Positions 12,132 to 23,660 of a stretch of DNA of 64,000 nt are shown here, one piece after another. The position numbers were made by a program, and so were the translations under genes. The DNA comes from Calliopum simillimum (taxonomy: Eukaryota; Arthropoda; Insecta; Diptera; Lauxaniidae): assembly GCA_951812925.1 (NCBI GenBank), contig OX638369.1:50773061-50837060 (forward strand), given 5' to 3'. Position 1 is the first letter of the stretch; every line of letters begins with the position of its first letter. The notes beneath the pieces are model-generated. The model ran no database searches. It saw only the letters and a program-made list of their open reading frames with translations, and had not been told where the DNA came from.

Positions 12132-12911
12132 TAACTAGTAAGGGTGTAAAATTTGGCCTGGCCAAACATTAAATACCCTACACTGCAGTATTTTTAAAAT
12201 TTTGCTCATATGGGAGGTGCTACGCCCTCTTGTCCGAGTTCACCCAGTTTTTGTTCAGAGCTTGCATTTATAGTTTTTAGTGTCTGAGTGAAGTTTGGTT
12301 GGATTATCTCAAAAAACTCTTTGAGTATAGCATTTTGAAACTTTTGCCTATATGGGAGGTGCCACGCCCCCTTGTCCAATTTCACCCAATTTTCGTTGAG
12401 AGCTTTCATTTATGATTTTTAGTGTCTGAGTCAAATTTGGTTCGAATATCTCAAAAAACACTGTCAGTATAGCGTTTTGAAGCTTTTGCTTATATGGGAG
12501 GTACCACGCCTTCTTGTCCGAGTTCGTCCAGTTTTAGCTTAGAGAGTGCATTTATAGTTTTTAGTGTCTGAGTGAAGTTTGGTTGGATTATCTCAAAAAA
12601 CGCTTTCAGTATAGCATTTTGAAGCTTTTGCTTATATGGGAGGTGGCACGCCCTCTTGTCTAAATTTGCTTAGTTTTTTCTCAGAGATTGCGCTAACAAT
12701 TCGTAGCATTTGTGTGTATTTTGGTTGCATTGTCGTGAAAAATACTCATAAAATTGCATTTTGAATATATTTTTTATATGGGCGGTAGGCGTGTCCGTTG
12801 ACCGATTTTGATCATTTTCAATCCCCCGAGCTAACTTTGACTACGGAGACAGTATACTAAATTTCATTGAAATATCTTGCTCAGTTTTCCAAAAAAGTGT
12901 ATTTCAACACA

Positions 12912-12942
<31 letters not shown>

Positions 12943-13084
12943 ACAGACGGACATGGCTATATCTACTCAGGGGGTGATGCTGATCAAGAATATATATACT
13001 TTTCTATATCTGCCACGCCTCCTTCCCTGCGTTACAAACGGAAGGACAAAGTGAATATACCCTGGGTGTAGGGTATAAAAAAAT
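12132..13084 (+). mobile_element. mini-me/DINE-like repeat, copy D
   Basis: The longest copy, with the same ends as copy B but four internal units of about 142 bp, starting near 12205, 12349, 12490 and 12633. The (GCCA)n tract is at 12911-12942. The core is slightly diverged (TATATCTACTCAGGGGGTGA). The unit number (3, 3, 4) differs between copies. Confidence 0.8.
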
Positions 13085-15099
13085 TATTTTTCCATTTAAC
13101 TAAGGACTATGGTGCTCAAAGGAATCGACATATAATTTAATTTGACTTGTTTTTTGTTTTTTTGACGACCTCAAAAAAATAATGAAAAATTCAAAACTAC
13201 AACGCGAAAAATTGTGGCAAAGTTTTCAAGGATTCTTAAACCAAATTTTTTTCTAAAATTTTTTTGTAATAATTTTTTTATCTCTTTGTATTTTGATGAA
13301 AATAACTAGTTTCCCTTTTCTGGTCAAAATTTATTGATGACTTAAGGTTGCTATTTCATTGTTAAAAGACTTCAATTGTATGTACATGACGACTTTTTTG
13401 ATTAACAACACCGATTACAAGTTGTCCGAATATTTATCTTAATGGGTATGTAAGTAAGTTGGAATGTTATTATTTTGGGTATGTTGTCTTCATTAGAATA
13501 TAACATTTCTTTACTTTTATTGCCTTCTCCTTTTATTAAACTATTAAGTTTTTGCCAATTTAAAAAACTTTTCTTCCGTCCTTTTGTTGCAACAAAAAAT
13601 CTAAGGTCATTTTACCCTGTAATGTTCACTTGAACTTTAAGCAAACGCTATATAGCCTTGCACTTTAAATGCGCTGCCTATTAATTTTTTATTATCTCAT
13701 CATAGCACACTTAAAATACGAGTATATAGGGATTATCGATTAGAATACATGCATACTAAAGGCCACATACACGATAAATCGAAAATTTAACGTCATCATA
13801 GGAAAGAAATATGCTAGCTTTAATTTGCCTACACAACCAAAACTACTATTTTTATGTAATCCATTTTGATGCCCCACTATCATCACCCACTCTTAAATAA
13901 AATAAGCTGTGGACTCAGGTAGGAAAAAGAGCCCAATAAGGTTTGCTCGTGCCAGATTTGCAGATTTTGTTGTTTTTCAGCCACCACAACAGCAGCAGCA
14001 ACAAAAATGGCAAAGAGTCCTTGCTCTTGAAATTTATATTGAATACATCCTTGCACGAGTAGCTGATGCACACAAGAAATGCACAATTGTTTTTGGTATT
14101 GTTGTTTTTTTCTCTTTAAAATTTATAAAAAAAACTTTCTATTCATATTACGTAAGGAACAAGTAACGTTGCAAGCTCTCAAAAAAAAAAAAATTGTTGC
14201 GAATCTTCGGCATGATGACTTCAAACTTGTATCGATTTTTCATATCATACCCTCTCAGGAATAACTACGTAATTGTATTTTTTTGTGAATCTTCGAAAAA
14301 ATTTGGGAATACGTTCAGTGAACTCTGACTATTTTTCGATAAAAAATATATGTAAATTAAAAAAGTTTGGTGGTTAAGCTGAGAGGGGACAACATGTTAA
14401 TCAAAGTTTTATAAACCTATACATATATAATATTGTCTGGATACATCATTCTTATTATCTGTGTGCCTTAGGTCCGGTTAAACCCAATGTACCTAGAATG
14501 TCAAAAGTGTTTTATTTGGTTTTTACCTATGCCAGACATATTGATGGGAGCTTTCCATTCTTCTAAAAGAATAGACAACATTAAGCCTTACCAGCGTTAA
14601 AATTGTTCCGTTTAGCACGATCGCACTTGAAGATAATTTAAACCTCCACAGAGCTTGGGCACTATTTAAAGCAATACGTATATGATTGACGTTACGCAAT
14701 GCTTAGAACATCACTCTTTGATATAGCTCAACATTACTAGGTCATGATAATGTGATTTAAGAACAAACCATATTAGACCAACGCACATAGGGAGATTTAA
14801 CCCAAAAAGCTGGTCAAAAACAAATTTTTGTAATTGGTCCAAAATAAATCAACTTTTTTTTTATTATACAGCTAATACTTCAAACTAAAGAAATCTGGGA
14901 CCCGATTTTATCTTAATCAATCTGCAGCTTCGTACTACGCTGTCAAAGTTGAAGTTTTGTAAAACATTTTAAAATGAAATTTTAAAGTTGCAAAAGAATT
15001 GTTGATTTAAGTGCGTATATTTCTTTAAGTGCAGAAAAAACCGAAAAATTGCAGAATGGATTATTCTACGACAGGTGTGTTCTTTACAATAAATTTAAT
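13085..15099. other. intergenic, no gene seen
   Basis: Mostly AT-rich. A CAG/CAA run near 13985-14005 creates a short glutamine stretch in an ORF that shows no other sign of coding. Confidence 0.4.
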
Positions 15100-15103
15100 T
15101 TAA

Positions 15104-15173
15104 CCCTTTCGACTTGGCTGGGACAATATTTATATGTAAATTGGGATATATTGTCCCAGCCGGGTCGAAAGGG
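15104..15173. mobile_element. 70-bp palindromic element flanked by TTAA
   Basis: CCCTTTCGACTTGGCTGGGA and its near-perfect complement ending GTCGAAAGGG form almost the whole element, with TTAA on both sides (15100-15103 and 15174-15177). TTAA flanks and CCC ends match the piggyBac superfamily. It is extremely short for a MITE. Confidence 0.7.
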
Positions 15174-15177
15174 TTAA

Positions 15178-15735
15178 TAAAAAAAGAATCATTATAAGAG
15201 TCAAAATAGTGTGTTCAAACTTTATAAGTAACTGAGTATTTTTTATTGAAAAATTGTAAATTTTTAAAAGCAGAAAAGTAATGGATCCTCACGAGTCCCA
15301 ATTTTATCTGCCAAGAATTCTCATAAATTAAATCTTTTTGTAGCTAAAACTGCAAAATTTGGCTCCTAATATTTCCAATTGGCAAAATAGCTGCACTTTT
15401 TGCTGATGCCTATACACGTGATATTTTTAGTTTTAAAGAAATTATAAACGAAGAAATGACCGAATTTAGAGGACTAAAATTTTCAGAAATTATTTGATGG
15501 CGAAGAGTTTTCAGATTAAAATAAAAAATAATTGTTTTTCAAAAACTTGAGATTATTAGTTCGGAGATTGAAAAGTTGGAGTTTCGGTAAACTATGTCGG
15601 CCTCTGTTATCAATTTTTTTTGTAATTAAGTATTACAGTATTACTCCAGTTAACAATACTAAAAGAATAAGCCATTTCTATTAAATAAGGTACAGTAATA
15701 TAGAATTTTTAAAATGTTTTTGTGATGTTTTTGTC
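15178..15735. other. intergenic, no gene seen
   Basis: AT-rich sequence with no supported feature. Confidence 0.35.
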
Positions 15736-16150
15736 TATAGCGCCCTCCGTGGACAAATTTTCTATTCTGTAGTGTTCCCGGACTACTCTTCTGAGTTATA
15801 TAAATTGATTGACACCTTGATAACTAAAATCAATAAAGCAGTATACGAGATAGAAGACCCTAAAAGTTACTACATTTATCATGTGTACAGCGCCATCTAT
15901 TGAATGTATTTCAAAAGTTTGATGCCATCATATTATCATTTAAGTAAAATGAAAGAGAAAATCTTTATGGAAACCAAAATCGGCTCAGTACTACAGGAGC
16001 TACAAGTCCTCAAATATTTCACTTGTCTGCAGCGCCCTCTATTAACAATTTTTTTAAACGAGTCTGTATTTGTTTAGATCGTCTGAATAATCTGAATAAA
16101 ATGACACCTCAATTTCCAAAATCGGGCCAGTAGTTTCAGAGTTATTAATT
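15736..16150. repeat. diverged tandem repeat of about 145 bp
   Basis: Three units carry TAGCGCCCTCCGTGGAC, CAGCGCCATCTATTGAATG and CAGCGCCCTCTATTAACAA at about 15738, 15889 and 16029, each followed by related blocks (TGACACCT, then AAAATCGG and CAGTA). The period is about 140-150 bp and the units are old and diverged. Confidence 0.6.
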
Positions 16151-16639
16151 TTGACCAGGATTTTAACTCAGATACCCCTATGTGCAACGCTCTTCTGAGA
16201 AATTTCAGGAAAAAATATATTTATGTATATAGACTAGCATTTCCCGGTGCACATTCCTTCACTTTGTTTTGTACAGGATGCAGTACAGGATGTAAATTTT
16301 CCCTATGGTCAGTCAGTTTCCGAGTCCATACCCAACAAAAAAAAATGTTGATTTTCAAATCGCGATATCTCATGAACGGTTAGCCCACCAAGTACTTCAC
16401 CTCCCACCGTCAGCCTAACGATGACGTCACTAGAAAAGCGAACATATCGTTGACTTTTAGAGTCTTCAAATCACGGATGTCCATCAAAAAAAAAAAAAAA
16501 ACAATCAAACAATAAATGCGGTGAATTCTCAAAGATTGAGATCACAAACTGTGCTTGAAAGACAGTTTTATGACAACTAAAAATTTCCGACTAATTATAG
16601 TTATGTAACTTCAAAACATAGCGAAAACCGGACTATTTC

Positions 16640-16800
16640 GCTTTTTTAGGTTATAATATCTCAAAAACTTTACACGATAGAGCAATTCTGAGGCCGAATT
16701 CGAATTCAGCATCGCAACTACTACTTTATTTGTTTCTATGTTTTGTATTTGGGTTAGTTTTCAATTTTTAATATTTTTGTTGTATGGAGGTTTTACTAAC
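16640..16800 (+). repeat. half-copy of the 48-50 kb hairpin repeat
   Basis: AGGTTATAATATCTCAAAAA then ACACGATAGAGCAATTCTGA closely match the right arm of the long inverted repeat near 49551-49590, and the similarity continues weakly to TTGTATGGA. This shows that the arm sequence is a dispersed family and not a single locus. Confidence 0.65.
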
Positions 16801-16851
16801 CAGTGCTGTTCAATTTCAAATTTTAATTAAAAACATTAAAATTTAAATTAT

Positions 16852-16894
16852 TTGCCGACGTTTCGTCAATTTTATGTTGACATCCTCAGGGCAA
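16852..16894 (-). ncRNA. hammerhead-ribozyme-like motif, left arm
   Basis: Read on the minus strand: stem I 5' TTGCC, core CTGAGGA, one extra T, stem II GTCAA/TTGAC around CATAAAA, then GAAA, a self-complementary stem III (ACGT), C at the expected cleavage site, and stem I 3' GGCAA. This fits the minimal hammerheads with a very short stem III described for Penelope-like elements, which act mainly as dimers. Confidence 0.65.
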
Positions 16895-16900
16895 CTCTTT

Positions 16901-18392
16901 CCCTCCAAGAAAAATTTACGGTTCGTAAATTGCGTACCCAAAGCGAATCGCTTACGAACTATGATTTCACTAACACATGCATTCATTATGTACATGTAAA
17001 CGTTGTTTTATCTGTCATTAATAAATTTTCTGAATACGAAAAAAAAATTTAAAAAAAAAAATCTGAAATAAAAAAAAAATAAAAATAAATTTCAAATTGA
17101 AGCTGAGAAATTAATTAATCTAGAATCAAGCTGAAGACCATCACACAACACAAAATGTAAGTAATGTTTAATTTATATTCCTGCGCTGCAACATTACATT
17201 CGTGCGCACATTTTTTAATCCTGTAGGTCCTCTAAATGTTTAATTTTCAATTTACGTGTAGTCGCAAGTTACTCTTTGAGAGTACTTTTAAATGCTTTTT
17301 TTAAAAATATTTCCTGGCTTGGATCAATTTTGCAGCATAAACAAAAAAAAATTAAATCCTCTGAAGAAAGAGGAATATTTGAGTATATCAAAGGAAACAA
17401 ATAGTCTTTCGTTCATAAAAATTTTTTTTTCGGAAAATGTAAGATTCCTGGGACAATTCTGAACAACTTTTTCTGCGGTCATTTTTTAAATGTCGTAAAT
17501 CCATCTTAGATATGGCCATCGGAATATCGGGATATAATTTTATGAAAACCAGTATAAGTTCGAAACCCATCGATGGATTTTAATAATATTGGTGTCATAT
17601 GAAAGGTATTTAAACTGACTACAATTGTTATTCAAAATTTTTAAATCCGAGTCAAGATTTTCGATTTGGTGTTATTGTAAGGTTTTGCTAATTTTAATGA
17701 AAATTTCTTTGGTTTGCTTTAAATTTAACTTATAAGTGTATATTCATTGCAGAATGTTCAACTGAAAGATTTCCGAACTCCCGAGTTGGTGATGTTATAA
17801 ACATAATTAAAAAGTGGTTCCAATATGCAAAGGATAGACAATGCAAAAAGTCTAAATTGCAATTTAGTGATTAATTTTTTTAATTTTCATGTTACTATAT
17901 GTTTTTCATTTCATTTCTATCAATAATAATATTGTAAAATTGTTAAAACAGGCAGAATTAAGTCCTTTTAGATGTCATATTATCTTTTTGTAATACGCAT
18001 AATATTTATCTATTTACTGCATAAATTAACTAAAATTAATTTTTTTCCAATAAATGTTAATTATTAAAAAAATGGATTTTTTTTATTTTAACCACACGTT
18101 TTTTATGTATATAAAGCAGTTCGTAAGCGATTTGATTTTAACGAGGCAAAAACGAACCATTTCAACGCTACGTAAGCGATATCATTTTAATGTATCAAAA
18201 ACGAACCGCTTTTGCGAGCTCTAAACGAAGTACCAACACATAGACAATACTTCGTTTTTTATTCTACTGTTCTTATTCTAACATTTACGTTTACGGTTCA
18301 CATTCGTATCGCCAAAGCGGTACGTTTACGAAGTCTTGTATGAATAATAGACTTCGCCGGCGTTACGCTTACGTGCCGTTTTTCTTGGAGGG
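16901..18392. mobile_element. TIR element inserted in the Penelope arm
   Basis: The ends CCCTCCAAGAAAAAT and TTTTTCTTGGAGGG are inverted repeats that continue weakly inward (TTACGGTTCGTAAATTGCG against GCTTACGTGCCG). Comparison with the intact opposite arm shows the insertion point and a TT duplication. Subterminal CGTAAGCG/CGCTTACG words recur many times at 18118-18370. No transposase domain is recognisable; a short open stretch near 17750-17870 is not identified. Confidence 0.65.
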
Positions 18393-18599
18393 TTATTCTA
18401 AAATAAAATAAACAATAAAAATTTTTTTCTTATACACAGTTTTACAATTTAAACATTTTCAAAACACAATCTTAAATTTACAAACACTTACTTTATGTTT
18501 TAATTTACGAAAAAAATATATAATGAAAATTACAATTTTAAAACTATGAACATTTAAACAAACATGAAACACAAATATTGCACTTTTTTATTTTAAATT

Positions 18600-18824
18600 T
18601 TAAAACCGTCTGTCTAACTCTAAGATCGTAGCATAATTGTTGTTAATGTTATTTGTGTCGTCTTTGAAATTCATCGCATCGTTTCCCCTTTGTTGAATTC
18701 GTAGGCATTCCAGTGTCAATCTCTTGTTTGTTGTCTTTTCTAAGTCCAAAATTTTAACATTATCCAAATCAGCTGTGTGTCCAGTTTCGATTATGTGCTG
18801 TGCTAGTGCAGTTGTTGTCTTTTT
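18600..18824 (-). pseudogene. Penelope-like C-terminal endonuclease tail (fragment)
   Basis: About 74 codons read without a stop on the minus strand and end in DRRF plus stop. Visible pieces are ALAQHIIETGHTADLDN, VKILDLEKTTNKRLTLECLR and INNNYATILE. The pattern ALxxHxxxTGHxxDxxxxxILxxExxxxKRxxLE is typical of the region after the GIY-YIG motif in Penelope-like elements. The upstream reverse transcriptase is absent, cut off where the inverted arm starts. Confidence 0.6.
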
Positions 18825-18891
18825 ATTTTAAATTGTGAAACTGTGTATAAGAAAAAAATTTTTATTGTTTATTTTATTTTAGAATAAAGAG

Positions 18892-18934
18892 TTGCCCTGA
18901 GGATGTCAACATAAAATTGACGAAACGTCGGCAA
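18892..18934 (+). ncRNA. hammerhead-ribozyme-like motif, right arm
   Basis: Same architecture as the copy at 16852-16894 but on the plus strand. Stem I TTGCC/GGCAA, core CTGAGGA, stem II GTCAA/TTGAC, GAAA and the CGTC cleavage context are all intact. The two copies face opposite ways, so transcripts from either strand could carry one. Confidence 0.65.
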
Positions 18935-18968
18935 ATAATTTAAATTTTAATGTTTTTAATTAAAATTT

Positions 18969-21900
18969 ATTTTTTTCTGTTGAATCCATTTTTCAGTTTT
19001 TTTTTTTATATGGAAGTTGAAAATCGAATTGTGTATAGGTGTATTGTCATTGATTAAAATTGTATGTTTTTGTTCTGATTCTTGAAATTCAGAATTCGTT
19101 TAATACTATATATCAGACAACTATAGCATGTGATCATATTTCAGCCAATATCTGGCCGGAAAGTTCAAAGTTTTGTTTCTCTTGTTTTCATTAGCTTGCT
19201 AATGTTTAATTTTATACTTTCCGCTAAAAAAGACTTATTTAAACGTCCATTGACGCTTGAAGAAATCCTACTCGGTGACAAAACGTGACACATGCCTAGT
19301 TCCCGTCACGAAGTTTATGGACAGCCCCTACATTGTTATTTCAATTAGCGGACAATAGAGGTCGACAACTTCTTTTGGTGTGAAGAGAAACTTTGGCATC
19401 TTGGATGGGCCCCTTATCGATCTCTCTTTCAGTTTTTAATTAGTCAACACTTCGTTGTGGATTTTATTGATAGTTTCGTCAGCAGCCTTTATGAAATTTC
19501 TAGTCACAAGAATTGAGGGTACTATCAATTCACATGAATTTTCAGGAGGGATAATGCTCCGAGAGGAGAAAAAGTGCACATAAAGAAAAATTTTATAAAC
19601 TTTAAAAATCTTTGAAGAAATTATGTTCAAAACCCATTTGCATTGCATCACTTACGAAGTTCAGCTATCCGCCTACAGGCATTAGACCATTTACAATAAA
19701 TTTAAATGGCACAGTTTCATTTTCATTGCCACTTCGGAAAAGTAACAATAATATTTATGTATATATTCACGAGTATGTACATGTGTCTACACATATGACA
19801 ATTGCCGAATTGAACAACTTTTTCAAGGTACGGCCATGCCAAATGCAGAATGATACCGTAAATTATTGATTTTAATTTTCTTTATAAATAAAATAATTAT
19901 ACTCCTATGACCATTTTCGAGGACAATTTAGTTTGGTCAGATGTTTTTGCCAAAATGCAAGAGACATTCTTTCAGTCCATAACGGTTACATAAGTACATA
20001 GCGCACATTATTTTTGTTATATGTATATACTTAATTTAAATATGTACATGCACCGTCTACATAGTTACAACTATTGTAGTATACTTTTTTTGCAGACATT
20101 TTGACATAAGTAATCAAAATATTACAGATTTTAAGGTAAAACAAAAAAAAAAACACATAGTTTTTGGGAAGCTCTCTCCCACCCTATTGGTTATGTTCTC
20201 TCTTTGTGAGTCAATACTAAAGAATTAAGCGGCATTTACCAAATAAGCCGCAGCCGCATGTCAAATTTGAGCTTTAGCAGGATATTACTTGCCAAAAGAG
20301 CTTTTCTGAAATGTCAAAATTTACAGACCATTAAAAATATAAATGTGTCCAAGTAGTCGGAGAAAATTCCTATTGTTAGAACCATTTTTTTTTTTTTTTT
20401 TTTGTTTCTGTTTTTATTATTTGGTGTAGGTGGGGTAGCGACAGTTTTCTTTGTTTTTTCTTGGTTTTCTTTTCAAAAGGACTCATATTACATAAATATT
20501 TTAATCTACTTAGTTAATTGGTATTAATTTTCAAATATGACAATTAAAAATAAATAACCACGAAAAAATTGCGAAACTTAAGTTGCGTTTTCATTTCTCA
20601 TACAAAAAAAAAAACGTTACCCTAAACTTATGGGCATTAAACTTTTTCTTGTAAATTGTTAAAAAAGGCCTTCCAAATACATATTAAAAAGTTTTTGGAA
20701 TCAAAGAGGTAAAATACATCAGCATCATTTTTGACTCTTTAAATAATAATTAAAATGCCAAATCAAAAAGTTACCGAAATGTTTAATGCATCTCAGGAAT
20801 TCACTGCTCAAATTATAAACTCCAACCTTATCCAACCTATGCATGAGATGCATTGAACAGACAAGGTGCCGAAATTCGACCATTCGATTTGACCATAAAA
20901 TAAAGGAAAAAGTTTTTATCCCCTTCCTTGGTCGATAAAACACAAAAAGCTTTTTATATTCTTTCTTTGGGTTCGGGTTATCTGCATCGGTGCAGCAGCT
21001 AAAGTTGCAATATCGTACTTTCCATTTAGAGGCGTGTAACTCCTACTAAAGAGCAAACAGTTTTTGATATCTTTCTATACCAAAATTCATAAAAATCACC
21101 CGCTTTAAAAAAAATATAGTCCTATGCACGGCTCCTCCTCACAACCTTTCCAACAAAAAAAAAATCAAGCAAATCGGTTGAGATTTAGGTATAGAAACAG
21201 GGACTGAACCGATTTCGTTTGCCTATTTATATATAGATATTGCCCCTACTCTGATCTCAGCTTCAAATCTAAATACTGTTTTAATAAACCCTTCGGTAAG
21301 TAACTAGAAAACCATGGCACAGAAAGAAAAAAACACACCGTAAATTGAATGAGAAATGGGACTCTACTTTCTACCTATGGATCTGCTTATATCTTCAGAA
21401 CAATGAAGGCAACATTGAGGTTACAAGAATCTAAAACTCTCAACGTTTTCCGGTTATGACCTATTCTGATTTCGTTAATGAAGTGTAGTAAATTGAATTA
21501 TCTCCGCCTTGTGGACTCCAATCAATGGCTGGGCACTCAAATTTGTTGAGCAGTTTTCGGAGAGTGTGTCCAATCTACCCTATTTGTGTCGTTTTAGATG
21601 GTGCATAGTTACCAGAATTTATTATGCATCTTAAGCATTCGCTGAAGAACACTTGGGATTTGTTCAAGATGTCGAAATAATCTGAGTGCACTTCGAAAGC
21701 TATAAATTTAATAAAATAAGTAAATGAATGCGTGTGCATACTTCGCAAAGGAGGAACTTGAACATTTCGTTCAATTATTTCCGTCGAAGTTGCATAAGAG
21801 TAAACAAGAAAGACTGTTTCAAACATTTTGTCTTCAAATGCCCTTTCCTAGCTTAAGCTATGCTCTAGACTTCTAAGGAAACGCTTCTTTGTTTAATTTT

Positions 21901-22840
21901 TTGGAATTAGCTGAAATCGGAAAGGGTTCGTATGTTTCATGTATTTTATTCTCTAATCCCTAAAGAACCATTCCAGCCTTATAAGTAAGTCTTAATTGGA
22001 CTTTTAGGAAAGACTTCTTGAGACGCCCTAGTTGTGGCCATTAAACAGTCCTACAAATGGTTTTCCATTTCAGTATTTCATAGTTAATTGTGAAGGTATA
22101 AGGCCTCCTCTTTTTGTTTTTTTTTTTTTTTTCGATCAAGTGAGGATTCTAAGATATCTTGCCTCAAAGTGCATATATCGGTGTTTCGAGGTGTTTTTAC
22201 ACTTAAAGTAAATAACGTAGTTGATATTTGCCAACGGCATCGGATAGCCATAATTTTACAGTTAGATTTTATCTTCCAACTTTTCCAATAGGACCATTAC
22301 TTAATAATTTCTCGACTCCATATAAAGGTTTTATTATATTTGTATGGGGTTGACATACCTATATTTCAATGGATGATAACTCTGAAAGTAAGAATCCAAT
22401 TGAAAAAATTAAACGTTAAAGTTTTATGAGGAAGTTCATAGCTATCTGATGCATTTGGCAACAATTAGTTACACTTTATCTTGGAAATGCACCATACGCC
22501 TGAGCACAATGCTTTCCGCCATTTGAAGCAAGGATGACTCAGAATCCTGGCATGATAGAAAAAACCAAGTTCGTAAATAGGAGGTGCCAAACAGTCATTA
22601 TTCGACATCAAATTTAAGAAGGAAACAATGTTGTAAACTTGCAAGCCTGGGTTATTAATGAAATAAAATTATTACACAAAAAAAAAAATTGGCTCTCTCT
22701 ACTTTTCATTTGATATCCATACTTTAATGGCGTTTTCAACTTATAATGATTTAAAAATAAAGAGACATATATTATACATCCGGTGCTTTCGATGTTTCTC
22801 TGAAATCAAAACACTTACGTAGGGCACTACTTATATTTCG
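18969..22840. other. intergenic, no gene seen
   Basis: A long AT-rich stretch. It holds a right end of the TGTCCATAAAC MITE family at about 19285-19332 (GTCACGAAGTTTATGGACAG). A motif near 21150-21240 (AATCAAGCAAATCGGTTGAG, then CTATTTATATATAGAT) resembles the tails of common insect repeats. No coding gene is recognised. Confidence 0.4.
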
Positions 22841-22988
22841 GGAACTGGCAGCACTAATGTCAATAGCTTAAATCTGGCAACAACATAATAAAGTTTGACT
22901 TTTTTTAGCATAAACGTACTCAGAACGTTTTGATGTACAAGTGCTATTTGTTTTGTTTACATTGTTAAAAAATCAATCTGGCCAAAAA

Positions 22989-23360
22989 ATGGAAATTTCA
23001 AGGAAAGGCTTTCGTTGGATTATTTTTCACAACTTTCGACGTGGATTATGTCAACAAGAATGTGCCGATGAACTCAGTTCTTTGTATGGTGATAAAGCAC
23101 CATCAAAAACCACAGTATATGGCTGGTATAGTGAATTCAATCGTGGTCGTAATTCGGTCGCCGACGAAGGTCATCCAAAATCGGTTGTTGTGCCACAAAA
23201 CATCGATACAGTGCATGGCAAGATCGTCATGTGGCATATTGTGAGATAGAGGCATCCTTGCACATTAGTTCCACTTCAATACATTCGATTTTGCATGAAC
23301 ACTTAGTTGTAAAAAAAATTTATTTTCGTTGGATATCCCATAATTTATCAATCGCTTAAA
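22989..23360 (+). pseudogene. mariner transposase N-terminal fragment, frameshifted
   Basis: The start MEISRKGFRWIIFHNFRRGL and ECADELSSLYGDKAPSKTTV show the paired helix-turn-helix DNA-binding region of mariner transposases, with NRGRNSVADEGHPKS and VVPQNIDTV following. A frameshift near 23235 ends the first frame. Reading on in another frame gives EIEASLHISSTSIHSILHEH and then FRWISHNLSIA. The fragment stops where the foldback pair begins, so the catalytic DDD region is absent and the gene cannot be active. Confidence 0.8.
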
Positions 23361-23363
23361 TTA

Positions 23364-23660
23364 CACAGGCCCACAAAAAAAAAGTACCTTGCGCGAAAGA
23401 TCAGACCACCTGAACTTTATGCTTTCGGGGTCTCTGAATCCGAATATGGTGCCAGAATAGCGAAGTTGGTTCGCGTTTTTTCAGAAATCAACAATGATGC
23501 TGAGAAATTTGAGATTTTTTTCAGCATTATTTCTGATTTGTGAAAAAACTCGAACCAACTCCACTAATCTGACACCATATTCGGACTCAGCGACCCCGAA
23601 AACATAAAGTTCAGGTGGTCTGATCGTTCGCGCAGGGAATTTTTTTTTTGTAGTCCTGTG
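23364..23660. mobile_element. foldback element 1 of a tandem pair
   Basis: An almost complete palindrome of 297 bp. It starts CACAGGCCCAC and ends TAGTCCTGTG. The arms carry GCGCGAAAGATCAGACCACC and ACTTTATGCTTTCGGGGTC with complements in the second half. A TTA trinucleotide precedes it, and the same TTA follows the second element, as expected of Harbinger-type 3-bp duplications. Confidence 0.8.

Larger units (their letters stand above)
16818..18968 (-). mobile_element. Penelope-like element remnant with inverted terminal arms
   Basis: Perfect or near-perfect inverted arms (16818-16900 plus 18393-18470 against 18826-18968) enclose a short coding tail on the minus strand. Each arm contains a hammerhead-like motif. 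The coding tail resembles the C-terminal end of the Penelope endonuclease region. A second inverted terminal segment at the 5' side of a truncated copy is a known habit of Penelope-like elements. The left arm is interrupted by a later insertion at 16901-18392; the right arm shows the uninterrupted sequence. Confidence 0.7.

Noticed and set aside
13909..14166. ORF with QQQQQQ
   Set aside because: The glutamines come from a CAG/CAA run; the rest has no coding character.
17750..17875. Short open stretch ending in a lysine-rich tail within the 16901-18392 element
   Set aside because: Too short to assign; no transposase or binding domain could be recognised.
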